Assembly: GCF_030247655.1 (NCBI RefSeq)
Contig: NZ_JAOTRZ010000014.1
Location: forward strand, 1 to 33,229
DNA length: 33,229 nucleotides
Direction of reading: 5' to 3'
Origin: Trichlorobacter sp.
Lineage (GTDB): Bacteria; Desulfobacterota; Desulfuromonadia; Geobacterales; Pseudopelobacteraceae
The notes beneath the pieces were generated by a model. That model did no database searches and had not been told where the DNA came from. It saw only the letters and a program-made list of their open reading frames with translations. Below are positions 12,942 through 21,265 of the stretch, piece after piece. The position numbers and the translations under genes were made by a program. The stretch's first letter is position 1. Every line of letters starts with the position of its first letter.

Positions 12942-13149
12942 TATGGACCACGCGCAGGCCCGCGCTGAAGAGTACACCGCCGATGCATTGCGGGAACATT
13001 GGCGCCACCAGAAACTAGGAGTAGGGCTGAGCCACTGCGAAGAGTGCGGAGAACCGATACCAGAAGCCAGGCGGCGGGCACAGCCAACCGCCACCCATTG
13101 TGTAGACTGCCAGGCAGCTCTTGAAGTCAACCAACGGAGGATCACGTGA
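12931..13149 (+). CDS. TraR/DksA-type C4 zinc finger protein
   Basis: 72 aa from a GTG at 12931 with GAGGGGGC just upstream (alternative ATG at 12943). The zinc finger is C-E-E-C-G-E-P-I-P with a second C-V-D-C pair about 20 residues on, the TraR/DksA C4 arrangement. DksA-type proteins act on RNA polymerase in the secondary channel, but this one lacks the long coiled-coil tip, so only the finger can be claimed. Such fingers are common among Mu- and P2-like phage late genes. It overlaps neighbours at both ends (GTGA junction downstream). Confidence 0.85.
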   Translation: MPDDMDHAQARAEEYTADALREHWRHQKLGVGLSHCEECGEPIPEARRRAQPTATHCVDCQAALEVNQRRIT

Positions 13150-13481
13150 CACCACAGGACGTAGCCGCACTAACCGCCATAGCCGCCATTGTCAAACAGA
13201 TTGGCGCGTGGCCCATGATCAGCGTGTTCATGCTGGTAACCGTTGGCCCCTGGCTGGGCATGTGGTGGTTTACCCGCATCTATGAGAAACGGCATGCCGC
13301 CGTTGTCACCATGTACACCGACAACGTGTCGCTGGTGAAGAGCTTCGAGAAGATCGCCGCCTCCCTGCAGGATGTGGTGATCCTGAACACACAGGCCATG
13401 CAGGGCATTAAAGAGAGTGTGGATAACAACATCTACTGCCCGATCATGCGTAAAGACCCCAAGGTGGAGAAAGCACTATGA
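13146..13481 (+). CDS. Single-span membrane protein, possible holin-like or Mu gp25-position protein
   Basis: 111 aa, GTG start overlapping the previous stop. A transmembrane segment is at about residues 19-43 (W-P-M-I-S-V-F-M-L-V...G-P-W-L-G-M-W-W-F), followed by a helical cytoplasmic or periplasmic part and a C-terminal I-Y-C-P-I-M-R-K. Proteins of this shape sit between lysis and terminase genes in many Mu-like phages; some are annotated as holins, without proof. With a signal-peptide endolysin upstream, a pinholin-like role is possible but unproven. Confidence 0.7.
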   Translation: MTPQDVAALTAIAAIVKQIGAWPMISVFMLVTVGPWLGMWWFTRIYEKRHAAVVTMYTDNVSLVKSFEKIAASLQDVVILNTQAMQGIKESVDNNIYCPIMRKDPKVEKAL

Positions 13482-13723
13482 ACCTGGAACGCGCCGCCAT
13501 GATGGGCAAGCTGGCCGAGGCCAGACAAAAACGGCAACGGCTGGAGCTGAAGATTGAGGGCAACGCCCGCCTGGTCTGTCAGGGTCTCAACACGCTGCTG
13601 ACCCCTGCCGCTGATCTGGAGATCCCGCTGCTGGATGAACAATTTGATGAGCTGAAAACCGCCTGGGCTGAACTGCAGGTAGTCAACAGCGAAATAGCCC
13701 GTCTGGAAAAGGCCCTACGCTAA
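13478..13723 (+). CDS. Small coiled-coil phage protein
   Basis: 81 aa, overlapping both neighbours (ATGA at the start, TAATG at the end). Strongly helical with two amphipathic halves, K-L-A-E-A-R-Q-K-R-Q-R-L near the start and L-Q-V-V-N-S-E-I-A-R-L at the end. It sits just before the small terminase, the place of Mu gp26. No function assigned. Confidence 0.68.
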   Translation: MNLERAAMMGKLAEARQKRQRLELKIEGNARLVCQGLNTLLTPAADLEIPLLDEQFDELKTAWAELQVVNSEIARLEKALR

Positions 13724-14202
13724 TGGCTGCGAAGGGTGCCAAAGCAGAGCTGGAGACCGTTGTCCGCCAGTCCTACATTGAGACCGGCAACCTGACCCTG
13801 GCTGCCGAGACCCACGGCGTATCCCGCCAGACCGCCAGCGAATGGAAGCGCCGGGCTGGGGATGAATGGGACAAGGCCAGGGAACGTAAAGCCAGCTTCG
13901 GCCTGCGGATGGAAGCCCTGCTGGACAGAGAGCTGAAATATGCCGAGAGCCGCTTAGCCGGTGCAGTAGAAGGCGGCACCCTGGATAATCTGAGCAAGCT
14001 GGGGGCGCTGGTGGTTAAGTTCCTGGCCATCGAATCCCAGGGTAGCGGTTATGACCGGGCCAAGGTGTTTCTGGAAAACCTGCAGTGGATTGTTTCCTGG
14101 TTGCGGGAAAATGACCCGGAGGGGCTGAAGGTGCTGGCAACAGACTTTGACGCCATGACCATGCAGTTTAAAACGGAGCTGATGAACAATGGCCCTGCGT
14201 AA
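13723..14202 (+). CDS. Terminase small subunit-like protein (DUF1804 type)
   Basis: 159 aa. Residues about 14-45 are a helix-turn-helix: N-L-T-L-A-A-E-T-H-G-V-S-R-Q-T-A-S-E-W, followed by G-D-E-W-D-K-A-R, a hallmark of the DUF1804 family in Mu-like phages. The C-terminus is helical. The protein would recognise packaging DNA and load the large subunit. It overlaps the large terminase gene by 14 nt and starts 1 nt inside the preceding stop. Confidence 0.82.
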   Translation: MAAKGAKAELETVVRQSYIETGNLTLAAETHGVSRQTASEWKRRAGDEWDKARERKASFGLRMEALLDRELKYAESRLAGAVEGGTLDNLSKLGALVVKFLAIESQGSGYDRAKVFLENLQWIVSWLRENDPEGLKVLATDFDAMTMQFKTELMNNGPA

Positions 14203-15766
14203 GCGCCCAAACCTCACCGAGGGTCAGTTCGATAAACAGCTCACCGAGCTGAAGGCGTGGATACGCGAGTCCGTATCCCCCTTTGAAAACGACACCCCGG
14301 AAAAGCAGGCAGCACGTAAGAAGAGAGGCGAAACCGACCTCCTCTTTTTCTTTGAGACCTACCTGCCCCACTACTTTTCCTGCGCCTTTGGTGAGTTTCA
14401 TGAAGAGTGGCAGGAAGCCACTGAACATCAAGACCAGTTTGACATTATCGGCGCTCCCCGTGAACACGCCAAGTCCACCTTCTTTACCCTGGGTAACCCG
14501 GTCCATAAGATTGTTTACCGGCTGAAGCGGTTTATCTGGCCCTGCTCTGATACCCATGATCAGGCCACCGGTTTCAGTGCCCAGATCAAGGCCGAGCTGG
14601 AAGAGAACCCACGCCTCAAGCATGACTTCGGCAACCTGAAAACAAAGGTCTGGAGCGATGACGAATTCGAGACCAGCAACGGTGTCAAGGTTCTGGCCCG
14701 TGGCCGTGGCGATAAGGTTCGGGGTATCCGCTACCGCCAGTACCGCCCGGACATGGTCATTTTTGATGACATGGAAAACGACGAAACCGTCGAGAATCCC
14801 CGTACCACCAAGAAGATCATCAACTGGATACGCGGTGCTGTGCTGGGTTCGCTGGGGGCTGGTTACTCGGCCATCATGGTGGGCAACCTGTTCCACAGCA
14901 AGAGCGCCATTGTCCAACTGATTACCGACATTGACGAAGAGACCGGAGAGCGTCGCTACTGGTCCAAGGTCTACGCGGCGATTCTGGATGAAGGCGGGCC
15001 GAATGAGCGTCCCCTGTGGCCTGCCAACTGGCCTATGGAGCGGTTGCGCAAGAAGCGCCGGGATGTGGGCAAATATACCTTTAACAAGGAAATGATGAAC
15101 AAGGTGGGCGTAGAGGATACGCCGTTCCCGGAAGAACAGGCCCGCTACTATCAGCGGATTGAATTGGTGGAGCTGGCGCTGGAGATAGCCACTTTCCTTG
15201 ATCCATCGGCCAAGGCTGGCGAAGGCAACGACTTCCGGGCCTGTGTCACCATCGGCCTGCATCGGCCTACCATGGTGTTTCGCTGCCTGCATGCCTGGAT
15301 CAAAAAGCAGTCCATTGCCGCCATGTTCACCGCTGCCTACAACCAGTTTGATACCTACGGCGGCAGGATCGGCATTGAAGAGAACATGCTCAAGGACTTT
15401 CTGCACGAGGCTATCCAAAACTATGCCCGTGATGCAGGCCGCTATCTCCCCTGGGAGCCGGTTCACCACAGCACCAACAAGGAAGGCCGGATCATCGGCA
15501 CCTGCTCCTATCTGTGGGAATACGGCAAGTTTCTGTTTGAACGGGGGCAGTCTGACCAGAACCTGCTGGTTGAGCAGTTTGTCTACATCCTCAATAAGTC
15601 CGTCCACGATGACGGCCCTGATGCGGCTGAATCAGCCATCAGCATGCTGCAGGGTGGTGTGGGCGGTTGGGCAGCATCAAGGCCAACCACCATCATTCGC
15701 CCTGTACATCAATTCAGCGGTTTCAGTACCGGATCAGCCAGAGATATCCTTGCGGGGTACCGATAA
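14189..15766 (+). CDS. Terminase large subunit (Mu gp28-like)
   Basis: 525 aa. The ATPase half has a Walker A-like G-A-P-R-E-H-A-K-S-T (88-97) and Walker B M-V-I-F-D-D-M-E (189-196) with D193/D194. The nuclease half has acidic clusters F-L-D-P-S-A-K-A-G-E-G-N-D near 332-344 and H-D-D-G-P-D-A-A-E near 473-481, fitting RNase H-like metal-binding sites. It pumps DNA into proheads and cuts it; Mu-type phages package by headful from integrated copies, picking up flanking host DNA. The size is typical. Its stop overlaps the portal ATG (TAATG). Confidence 0.92.
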   Translation: MALRKRPNLTEGQFDKQLTELKAWIRESVSPFENDTPEKQAARKKRGETDLLFFFETYLPHYFSCAFGEFHEEWQEATEHQDQFDIIGAPREHAKSTFFTLGNPVHKIVYRLKRFIWPCSDTHDQATGFSAQIKAELEENPRLKHDFGNLKTKVWSDDEFETSNGVKVLARGRGDKVRGIRYRQYRPDMVIFDDMENDETVENPRTTKKIINWIRGAVLGSLGAGYSAIMVGNLFHSKSAIVQLITDIDEETGERRYWSKVYAAILDEGGPNERPLWPANWPMERLRKKRRDVGKYTFNKEMMNKVGVEDTPFPEEQARYYQRIELVELALEIATFLDPSAKAGEGNDFRACVTIGLHRPTMVFRCLHAWIKKQSIAAMFTAAYNQFDTYGGRIGIEENMLKDFLHEAIQNYARDAGRYLPWEPVHHSTNKEGRIIGTCSYLWEYGKFLFERGQSDQNLLVEQFVYILNKSVHDDGPDAAESAISMLQGGVGGWAASRPTTIIRPVHQFSGFSTGSARDILAGYR

Positions 15767-18168
15767 TGTCAAACGGCCTTTACCTTCCTGACGGCTCATA
15801 TATGCGTTTTGCCGAACCGGCTGCCACCTCCGGTTCGTTATCTACAGAGATAGCCGTCCGTAGTCGTTCAATGGACTATTACGCCATTGGCAACATGTAC
15901 CTGCCCAACCCTGATCCGGTCCTGAAGGCCCAGGGTAAGGACATACAGGTCTACACCGATCTGCTGATTGATGACCGGGTGGGCGGTGGGCTGATCAACC
16001 GCACCGGCGCTGCCAAGTCGCTGGTTTGCTCTGTTGAGCGCGGCACCTCTTCAACAAAGCATTTCAAGGCCGTTAAAGAGATATTCGCAGGCCTTAAAAT
16101 CAACAGCATCATAGAGACCATTCTGAAGGCCAGAGGCTACGGTTACGCCCCCATTGAAGTGATATGGGGCAACAAATACGGTCTGACCGTACCGGTTGAT
16201 CTGGTGGGCAAACCGCAACGCTGGTTTGTCTATGGCCAAAACAACGAACTACGCTTCCGTAGCCGTGACCACCTGATGGACGGTGAGGAACTGCCGCCCC
16301 GTAAATTCATCTGCCCCACCAACGAGGCCAGCTATGACAACCCCTACGGTCTGGGCCTGCTTAGCCGATGCTTCTGGCCCGTGGCATTCAAGAAGGGCGG
16401 CTGGCGCTTCTGGGTCCAGTTCAGCGAGAAATTCGGGCAGGTCTGGCCAGTGGGCAAACTGCCCCGCACTGCAACACCTGAACAGCGTGAGGAAATGCTG
16501 GATAGGCTAACCAGGATGGTTCAGGACGCCGCCGCCGTAATCCCTGATGATGGCAGCATCGCCCCGTTTGAAAGTGGCACTAAAACCGCCACAACGGATC
16601 TGTATCGCGGGATCATTGCTGAGGCGAACAACGCCATATCAACTATATGGTTGGGTCATGCCGGAGCCGGAGAATCTACCCCCGGCAAGTTGGGCGGCGA
16701 ATCAGCAGCCACAGCGGTGCGGGATGATATCCGTGATGATGACGCCAACCTGATTACCGAAACCCTGCAGCAGGTAGTTAACTGGATCTGCGAGATCAAC
16801 TGGGGCAGCGCTGCAGATGCTCCCCTGGTGAAACTGAAGCAAAAAGAGCAGATCGACACAACCCAGGCCGAGCGTGATGACAAGTTGACCCAGGCCATGG
16901 AGCGATCCGGCAAGCGGTTGACCACGGCCTACTACATCAAGACCTACAGCCTGGACCCGGAGGATATTGAAGACGCAGCCCCAGACGTGGCCCCGGTGAT
17001 CCCCAAATCCCTGATAGGCAAAACCGGTAGGGTGCAGAGTGTTGACCCTCTGCCGCCCGTGCAGTTTGCCGACCCTGATCCTGCAGCCCAGGACTCTGCC
17101 GATATCGCCGCCACCCGCCTGTCTGAGGTAACGGAGCCAGTTATTACCAAATGGCTGCAGGCCCTGAAGCGGGAAGTTGATCAGGCCGGTAATCTGATCG
17201 ACCTGCGGGCCGACCTGCTGAAGGTTCAGGGGCTGGATCTGGCCGACCTGGCCGCGCCGATCCGCGACGGCCTGTTGCTCTCCAGGTTGGCAGGCCGGGC
17301 AGAGGTGATTGACGAAATAGCCGCCTCAGAGGCTGGTGCATCGTTTGCCGAGATCACCCGTATGCATGATTGGGCAGCCGGGCATACATACGCCGAAGCA
17401 TCGTTAATCTCTGCTCTAAACCTCCCCTTTAAAGAAGCGATCGCATTTTTCCGCAACAAGGTCAGCATCCCGACTGAGCGCTGGAATGACCTGTTCATAG
17501 ACCAGCACTCCCAGGGGTTCATGATCGCCGGTGCCATCAAAGGGGATTTGATCAGCGATATCCGTGATGCCGTTGACCAGGCTATCAGCAGCGGCCTGAC
17601 CCTGGAACAGTTCCGCCAACAGTGGGACGCCATAGTAGAGCGCCACGGCTGGACCTACAACGGTGGCCGCAACTGGCGTACCCGCATCGTCTACGAGACC
17701 AATACCCGGCAGGCCTACAACGCCGGTCGCTGGCAGCAGGTCACTGACCCTGATGTCCTGAAAACCCGCCCATATCTGGCATACCGCCACGGTGATTCAA
17801 TCCGCCCCCGTCCGCTGCACCTGGCATGGAACGGCACCGTGTTGCCTGCAGACGACCCCTGGTGGGCAACCCACAGCCCGCAGAACGGCTGGGGCTGCAA
17901 ATGCAAAGTGTTCAGCGTTGGCGAACGGGACATCAAGCGAATGGGCGACCAGGCCAAGCGCAGTGCGCCACAGGATGGCAGTTACCAGTGGACCGACAAA
18001 CAGGGCCGGACGTTCACCATTCCCAACGGCATTGATCCAGGGTTCCAGTACAACCCAGGCCAGGCAGCCACTAAAGGCAAGCAGATCCTCAACGACCGTA
18101 TCAACCAGCTGCCGCCTGACATCGCCAAGGGCATCCGGGCCGAGATTACCCAGGGAGAAAAGCGGTGA
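15766..18168 (+). CDS. Portal (Mu gp29-like, DUF935) fused to gp30/F-like head morphogenesis protein
   Basis: 800 aa from ATG at 15766. Residues about 30-545 are a DUF935 portal: D-L-L-I-D-D-R-V-G near the start, Y-G-Y-A-P-I-E-V-I-W near 126-135, the N-P-Y-G-L-G-L-L-S-R segment, and a C-terminal G-R-A-E-V-I-D-E end typical of gp29. From about residue 553 a second module starts, F-K-E-A-I-A-F-F-R-N-K, with G-L-T-L-E-Q-F and the closing N-G-W-G-C-K-C-K found in Mu gp30/F-type minor head proteins. In Mu these are separate genes; here one frame encodes both with no stop or internal start between. The portal forms the DNA entry channel; the F-like module assists head assembly. An upstream in-frame ATG at 15667 inside the terminase lacks a site. 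Confidence 0.9.
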   Translation: MSNGLYLPDGSYMRFAEPAATSGSLSTEIAVRSRSMDYYAIGNMYLPNPDPVLKAQGKDIQVYTDLLIDDRVGGGLINRTGAAKSLVCSVERGTSSTKHFKAVKEIFAGLKINSIIETILKARGYGYAPIEVIWGNKYGLTVPVDLVGKPQRWFVYGQNNELRFRSRDHLMDGEELPPRKFICPTNEASYDNPYGLGLLSRCFWPVAFKKGGWRFWVQFSEKFGQVWPVGKLPRTATPEQREEMLDRLTRMVQDAAAVIPDDGSIAPFESGTKTATTDLYRGIIAEANNAISTIWLGHAGAGESTPGKLGGESAATAVRDDIRDDDANLITETLQQVVNWICEINWGSAADAPLVKLKQKEQIDTTQAERDDKLTQAMERSGKRLTTAYYIKTYSLDPEDIEDAAPDVAPVIPKSLIGKTGRVQSVDPLPPVQFADPDPAAQDSADIAATRLSEVTEPVITKWLQALKREVDQAGNLIDLRADLLKVQGLDLADLAAPIRDGLLLSRLAGRAEVIDEIAASEAGASFAEITRMHDWAAGHTYAEASLISALNLPFKEAIAFFRNKVSIPTERWNDLFIDQHSQGFMIAGAIKGDLISDIRDAVDQAISSGLTLEQFRQQWDAIVERHGWTYNGGRNWRTRIVYETNTRQAYNAGRWQQVTDPDVLKTRPYLAYRHGDSIRPRPLHLAWNGTVLPADDPWWATHSPQNGWGCKCKVFSVGERDIKRMGDQAKRSAPQDGSYQWTDKQGRTFTIPNGIDPGFQYNPGQAATKGKQILNDRINQLPPDIAKGIRAEITQGEKR

Positions 18169-18617
18169 GTCTGGTCACCATCAACCACAATCTGCCGGAC
18201 GCTCAAAAGCGGTTAGAAGCGCTGGCCCGCAAGGCTGGCACTATCCAACCGGCATTGAAAACAATCGGGCTAGCCCTGGAGGCCAATATCCGGGAGCGTT
18301 GGGATAAGGAGATCGATCCGGCAGGTAATAAGTGGCAAGCGCTGAAGGCTTCTACGTTAAAGCGCAAGGCCAAGAAAAAGAAACCGCTCAAAATCCTCCT
18401 GCAGGATGACCAATTACGTTTCAACATCAACAGCCAGGTTGAGGGGTCTAACCTGATTATTGGTAGCCCCCAGAAATATGCCGCTGTCCATCAACTGGGC
18501 GGCCCGGCAGGTCGCAAGGGCAGACAGTTCACTATGACTGCCCGCCCCTTCCTCGGCATCAGCAAACAGGACGAGGCCGACATTCTGGACGAGATTGAGC
18601 AACATCTGAAATTTTAG
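18165..18617 (+). CDS. Phage virion morphogenesis protein (Mu gpG/P2 gpS-like)
   Basis: 150 aa from GTG at 18165, overlapping the previous stop; GGGAG is upstream. Family pattern: I-R-E-R-W near 42-46, the basic segment L-K-R-K-A-K-K-K-K-P-L, H-Q-L-G-G-P-A-G-R near 109-117, and the closing R-P-F-L-G-I-S. Proteins of this family are involved in tail completion or head-tail joining. Size is normal. It ends the first head-gene block; a 174-nt gap with hairpins follows. Confidence 0.88.
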   Translation: MSLVTINHNLPDAQKRLEALARKAGTIQPALKTIGLALEANIRERWDKEIDPAGNKWQALKASTLKRKAKKKKPLKILLQDDQLRFNINSQVEGSNLIIGSPQKYAAVHQLGGPAGRKGRQFTMTARPFLGISKQDEADILDEIEQHLKF

Positions 18618-18632
18618 CCCCTGTGGCTGTTT

Positions 18633-18658
18633 TTACCCTTCAGAGGCGGCAAGGGTAA
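18633..18658. promoter_or_regulatory. Stem-loop in the gap after the morphogenesis gene
   Basis: TTACCCTT (18633-18640) pairs with AAGGGTAA (18651-18658) around a 10-nt loop. There is no T-run on the plus strand, so it is not a clear terminator; mRNA processing or partial termination is possible. The rest of the gap to 18750 shows nothing recognisable. Confidence 0.4.
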
Positions 18659-18750
18659 GGGTGAAACCCATCTACCCAGTTTATAAACAGCGTCAGGCCC
18701 GTTTACACGGAATTTTTGAACAGGTCAACGGACTGATTTTGGAGACTGCA

Positions 18751-18772
18751 GTACGGTGCGTTGGCACCGTAC
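18751..18772. promoter_or_regulatory. Perfect 9-bp hairpin before the protease gene
   Basis: GTACGGTGC (18751-18759) and GCACCGTAC (18764-18772) form a perfect stem with loop GTTG. The AGGAG ribosome site of the protease begins 6 nt after the stem and there is no T-run. Possible mRNA stabiliser or translation element at the 5' end of the capsid block. Confidence 0.6.
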
Positions 18773-18791
18773 ACAACAGGAGAAGAAAATC

Positions 18792-19919
18792 ATGGATGAA
18801 TGGGATCTGGTTTTTCGTGCTGGAAAGCACACTGACAGCTCCGGCAATACCCGCAACTGGACCACTGATGATCTGGACAAGATCGTCTGTTCATTTAATC
18901 CGGAGGTTCATGAGCCGCCCCTGGTGATTGGGCATCCGGCAGACAACGCCCCGGCGTTTGGCTGGGTTGCCGGTATCAAGCGAGAGGGCACCGGCCTGTA
19001 CCTGAAATACAAGGACGTGGCCAACGAGTTCAAGGACTGGGCAGCCAAGAAGCTGTTCAAGAAAAAGTCCATAGCACTCTACCCGGACGGTTCCCTGCGC
19101 CACATCGGCTATCTGGGGGCCATGCCTCCGGCCATCAAAGGTCTGCCGGATTTTGCATTTAATGATGGCGACCGTGGCACTGCCATTACCTACGAATACA
19201 GCGACTGGCGCATGACCACCCTGGGTCAAATCATCCTGCGCCTCCGTGACCACCTGGTTGAAACCCTGGGCGCGGAAAAGGCTGACAACATAATCAAGGG
19301 CTGGGAGGTGCAGGATCTGCTGACACCACCGCCTGAACCGGAGCAATCAAACAGTCTGTACAACGAACCCGAGGAGGAAGGTATGAAACCTGAAGAGGTG
19401 CAAGATTTAATCACCAAGGCTGTGGGCACAACCGCAGCACAGTTCGCCGAAAACATGAAAACGGTCGGCGAGACCATCAAGGGCCTGTCCGAACAGGTCG
19501 GCAACCTGCAGAAACAGTTGACCACCGAGCGTGATGGCAGGCTGCGGGCTGAGTTCCGCGAATTCCTGATGACCCCGGAAATGCAACAGCGGGTAGCAGA
19601 AGGATCACGGGAGGCCACCATCAACCATATGATGACCCTGGCCAGTGCAGCCCCGGTTGAGTTTGGCGAGGGTGACGGCAAGACCACCCGCTCGGCCCTG
19701 GACGTCTACAAGGGGCAGCTGATGGCGCTGCCCACAGTGGTTCAGTTTGGTGAGCATGCCACCAAGGACAAGGTGGGTGATCTGGCCAAGGTTGGCGACA
19801 TGGATGTTGACACGCTGGCAGCAAACGCCCGGCAGTTTGTTGAATCCGAGGCCGCTGCAGGTCGTACCGTTTCGTACACCGATGCTGTTTCGCACATTAA
19901 GAAAGGGGGTGCCAAGTGA
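18792..19919 (+). CDS. Capsid maturation protease with C-terminal scaffold domain (Mu gpI-like)
   Basis: 375 aa from ATG at 18792, with AGGAG upstream. N-terminal half: F-N-P-E-V-H-E-P-P, V-I-G-H-P and K-K-S-I-A-L-Y, with candidate His and Ser of a prohead protease active site; the catalytic residues are inferred, not proven. From about residue 198 the protein becomes a charged helical scaffold domain with a coiled coil (S-E-Q-V-G-N-L-Q-K-Q-L). A strong internal start at 19383 would yield the scaffold alone. It shapes and then clears the prohead. It overlaps the decoration gene by 4 nt (GTGA). Confidence 0.85.
   Translation: MDEWDLVFRAGKHTDSSGNTRNWTTDDLDKIVCSFNPEVHEPPLVIGHPADNAPAFGWVAGIKREGTGLYLKYKDVANEFKDWAAKKLFKKKSIALYPDGSLRHIGYLGAMPPAIKGLPDFAFNDGDRGTAITYEYSDWRMTTLGQIILRLRDHLVETLGAEKADNIIKGWEVQDLLTPPPEPEQSNSLYNEPEEEGMKPEEVQDLITKAVGTTAAQFAENMKTVGETIKGLSEQVGNLQKQLTTERDGRLRAEFREFLMTPEMQQRVAEGSREATINHMMTLASAAPVEFGEGDGKTTRSALDVYKGQLMALPTVVQFGEHATKDKVGDLAKVGDMDVDTLAANARQFVESEAAAGRTVSYTDAVSHIKKGGAK
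19383..19919 (+). CDS. Nested scaffold protein (internal start, Mu gpZ-like)
   Basis: 178 aa, in frame within the protease gene. ATG at 19383 is preceded by AGGAGG at 19372-19377, a consensus ribosome site with 5 nt spacing, unexpected by chance in a coding region. The product would be the helical, Glu/Gln-rich C-terminal scaffold domain only, as in Mu (I and Z) and lambda (C and Nu3). Confidence 0.72.
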   Translation: MKPEEVQDLITKAVGTTAAQFAENMKTVGETIKGLSEQVGNLQKQLTTERDGRLRAEFREFLMTPEMQQRVAEGSREATINHMMTLASAAPVEFGEGDGKTTRSALDVYKGQLMALPTVVQFGEHATKDKVGDLAKVGDMDVDTLAANARQFVESEAAAGRTVSYTDAVSHIKKGGAK

Positions 19920-20299
19920 GGCCCGGTAATCGTTACAACTACACCGCACAAGGGGCAATCCCCCGCTATCGTTTTGTTACGCCTGGCACTGCAGACCGCA
20001 CCGTAAAAGTGGCGGTTGGCGCAACCGCTCCACTGACTGGCGTTTGTCATGACATCAACCTGGTTGATGGTGAGCGGGGCGATATCGTGCGCGATGCCAT
20101 GCCGGAGATTGAGTATGGCGGCACAGTAACCCGTGGCGATCTGCTGACCTCTGATGCCGAGGGGCGGGCCATTGCCGTTGTTGATCCGGCTGCAGGCACA
20201 ACCGTCTACTACGGCGCTATTGCCGAAGTGTCCGGCGTACTCGGCGATATCTGCCCGACCTTCCTTGCTACCGGCAAGCTGATTGGTCCGGCTGCCTAA
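19916..20299 (+). CDS. Head decoration/capsid cement protein (DUF2190-like)
   Basis: 127 aa from GTG at 19916, overlapping the protease stop, with AAAGGGGG upstream. Beta-rich, with repeated Gly/Thr/Val segments (T-V-K-V-A-V-G-A-T-A, G-G-T-V-T-R-G-D-L-L-T-S-D, G-R-A-I-A) typical of the DUF2190 family. It would bind the capsid surface to stabilise it. The location between scaffold/protease and major capsid supports this. Confidence 0.82.
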   Translation: MRPGNRYNYTAQGAIPRYRFVTPGTADRTVKVAVGATAPLTGVCHDINLVDGERGDIVRDAMPEIEYGGTVTRGDLLTSDAEGRAIAVVDPAAGTTVYYGAIAEVSGVLGDICPTFLATGKLIGPAA

Positions 20300-20326
20300 C
20301 CCACATTACACGAGAGGAGATACCCC

Positions 20327-21253
20327 GTGCCTAAATCTGCATACGCAGTAGAACCTGAATTAACGGCCATAACCCGTGCCTACCACAACGGCAAACTGAT
20401 TGCTGATGACGTTATGCCCCGGCTGCCGTCAATCAACAAAGAAGAGTTCAAGTTTAACGAGTTTTCCAACGCTGATGAGGCTTTTACCGTGCCTGACACC
20501 TCGGTGGGACGTACATCAGACGTTAACCAGGTTGGCCAGTCATCCACACAAAAGACCGGATCAACCGAGGATCGCGGTCTGAAGGATGCTATCCCGCTGC
20601 CTGATATTGATGACAACCCAGAGGCCAACCTTCCGGGCCGGTCAACTGAGTTCCTGACAAACCTGATCCTGCTGGATCGTGAGATCCGCGTGGCAAAGAT
20701 GGCGTTTGATGCTGACAATTACCCCTCATCAAACAAGCTGGCCCTGACAGGCGATAGCAAACTGACATCCGCCCTCTGTGATCCGATTGAGATTTTTGAG
20801 GAGGCGCTGAACAGCTGCATCATGCGGCCCAACAAGATGGCCATTGGCCGCTATGACTATTCTCTGCTGTCACGCAATCCCAGCATTATCAAGGCCATCA
20901 ACAAAACTGACGGCGAGAAGGGCAAGGCCACAAAGCAGCAACTGATGGAGCTGTTTGAGCTGGATGACATCCTGATCGGCGAGGCCTGGGTCAACAATGC
21001 CCGTAAGGGTCAGGCACGTAGCATGAAGCGGGTCTGGGATGAGTCAATTCTGTTCTTCAGTAACGACCCGTTGGCCGATACCCGCCAGGGCACTACCTAC
21101 GCCTATACGGTGCCCTATCGTCAACGGGTGACCCTGTCCAAGATAGATAGCGACAAAGGTCTGCACGGCAGCCTGGTCATTAAAGTGGGCGAGTCCGTTA
21201 AAGAGCTGATCGTGGCCAATGACATGGCATTCCTGCTGACAGGCACACGGTAA
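20327..21253 (+). CDS. Major capsid protein
   Basis: 308 aa from GTG at 20327 with GAGAGGAGA upstream. Position (after protease and decoration protein, before DUF1320), length and pattern fit a phage major capsid. It opens with the P-E-L-T-A-I-T-R-A-Y segment, has a long N-terminal arm with E-F-K-F-N-E-F, and a later M-R-P-N-K-M-A-I-G-R-Y and L-L-S-R-N-P segment. It does not look like Mu gpT, but like another capsid type used in Mu/P2 hybrids. It assembles the T-number lattice of the head. The assignment rests on context and pattern, not a single motif. Confidence 0.85.
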   Translation: MPKSAYAVEPELTAITRAYHNGKLIADDVMPRLPSINKEEFKFNEFSNADEAFTVPDTSVGRTSDVNQVGQSSTQKTGSTEDRGLKDAIPLPDIDDNPEANLPGRSTEFLTNLILLDREIRVAKMAFDADNYPSSNKLALTGDSKLTSALCDPIEIFEEALNSCIMRPNKMAIGRYDYSLLSRNPSIIKAINKTDGEKGKATKQQLMELFELDDILIGEAWVNNARKGQARSMKRVWDESILFFSNDPLADTRQGTTYAYTVPYRQRVTLSKIDSDKGLHGSLVIKVGESVKELIVANDMAFLLTGTR

Positions 21254-21265
21254 GGAGGGGGGTAC

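Noticed and set aside
14168-15607. 479-aa minus-strand ORF opposite the large terminase
   Set aside because: Shadow of the terminase frame, caused by codon bias; no start signal, and the plus strand has clear terminase motifs.
18661-18927. 88-aa plus-strand ORF in the gap before the protease
   Set aside because: No ribosome site and it overlaps the protease start in another frame; gap hairpins explain the region better.
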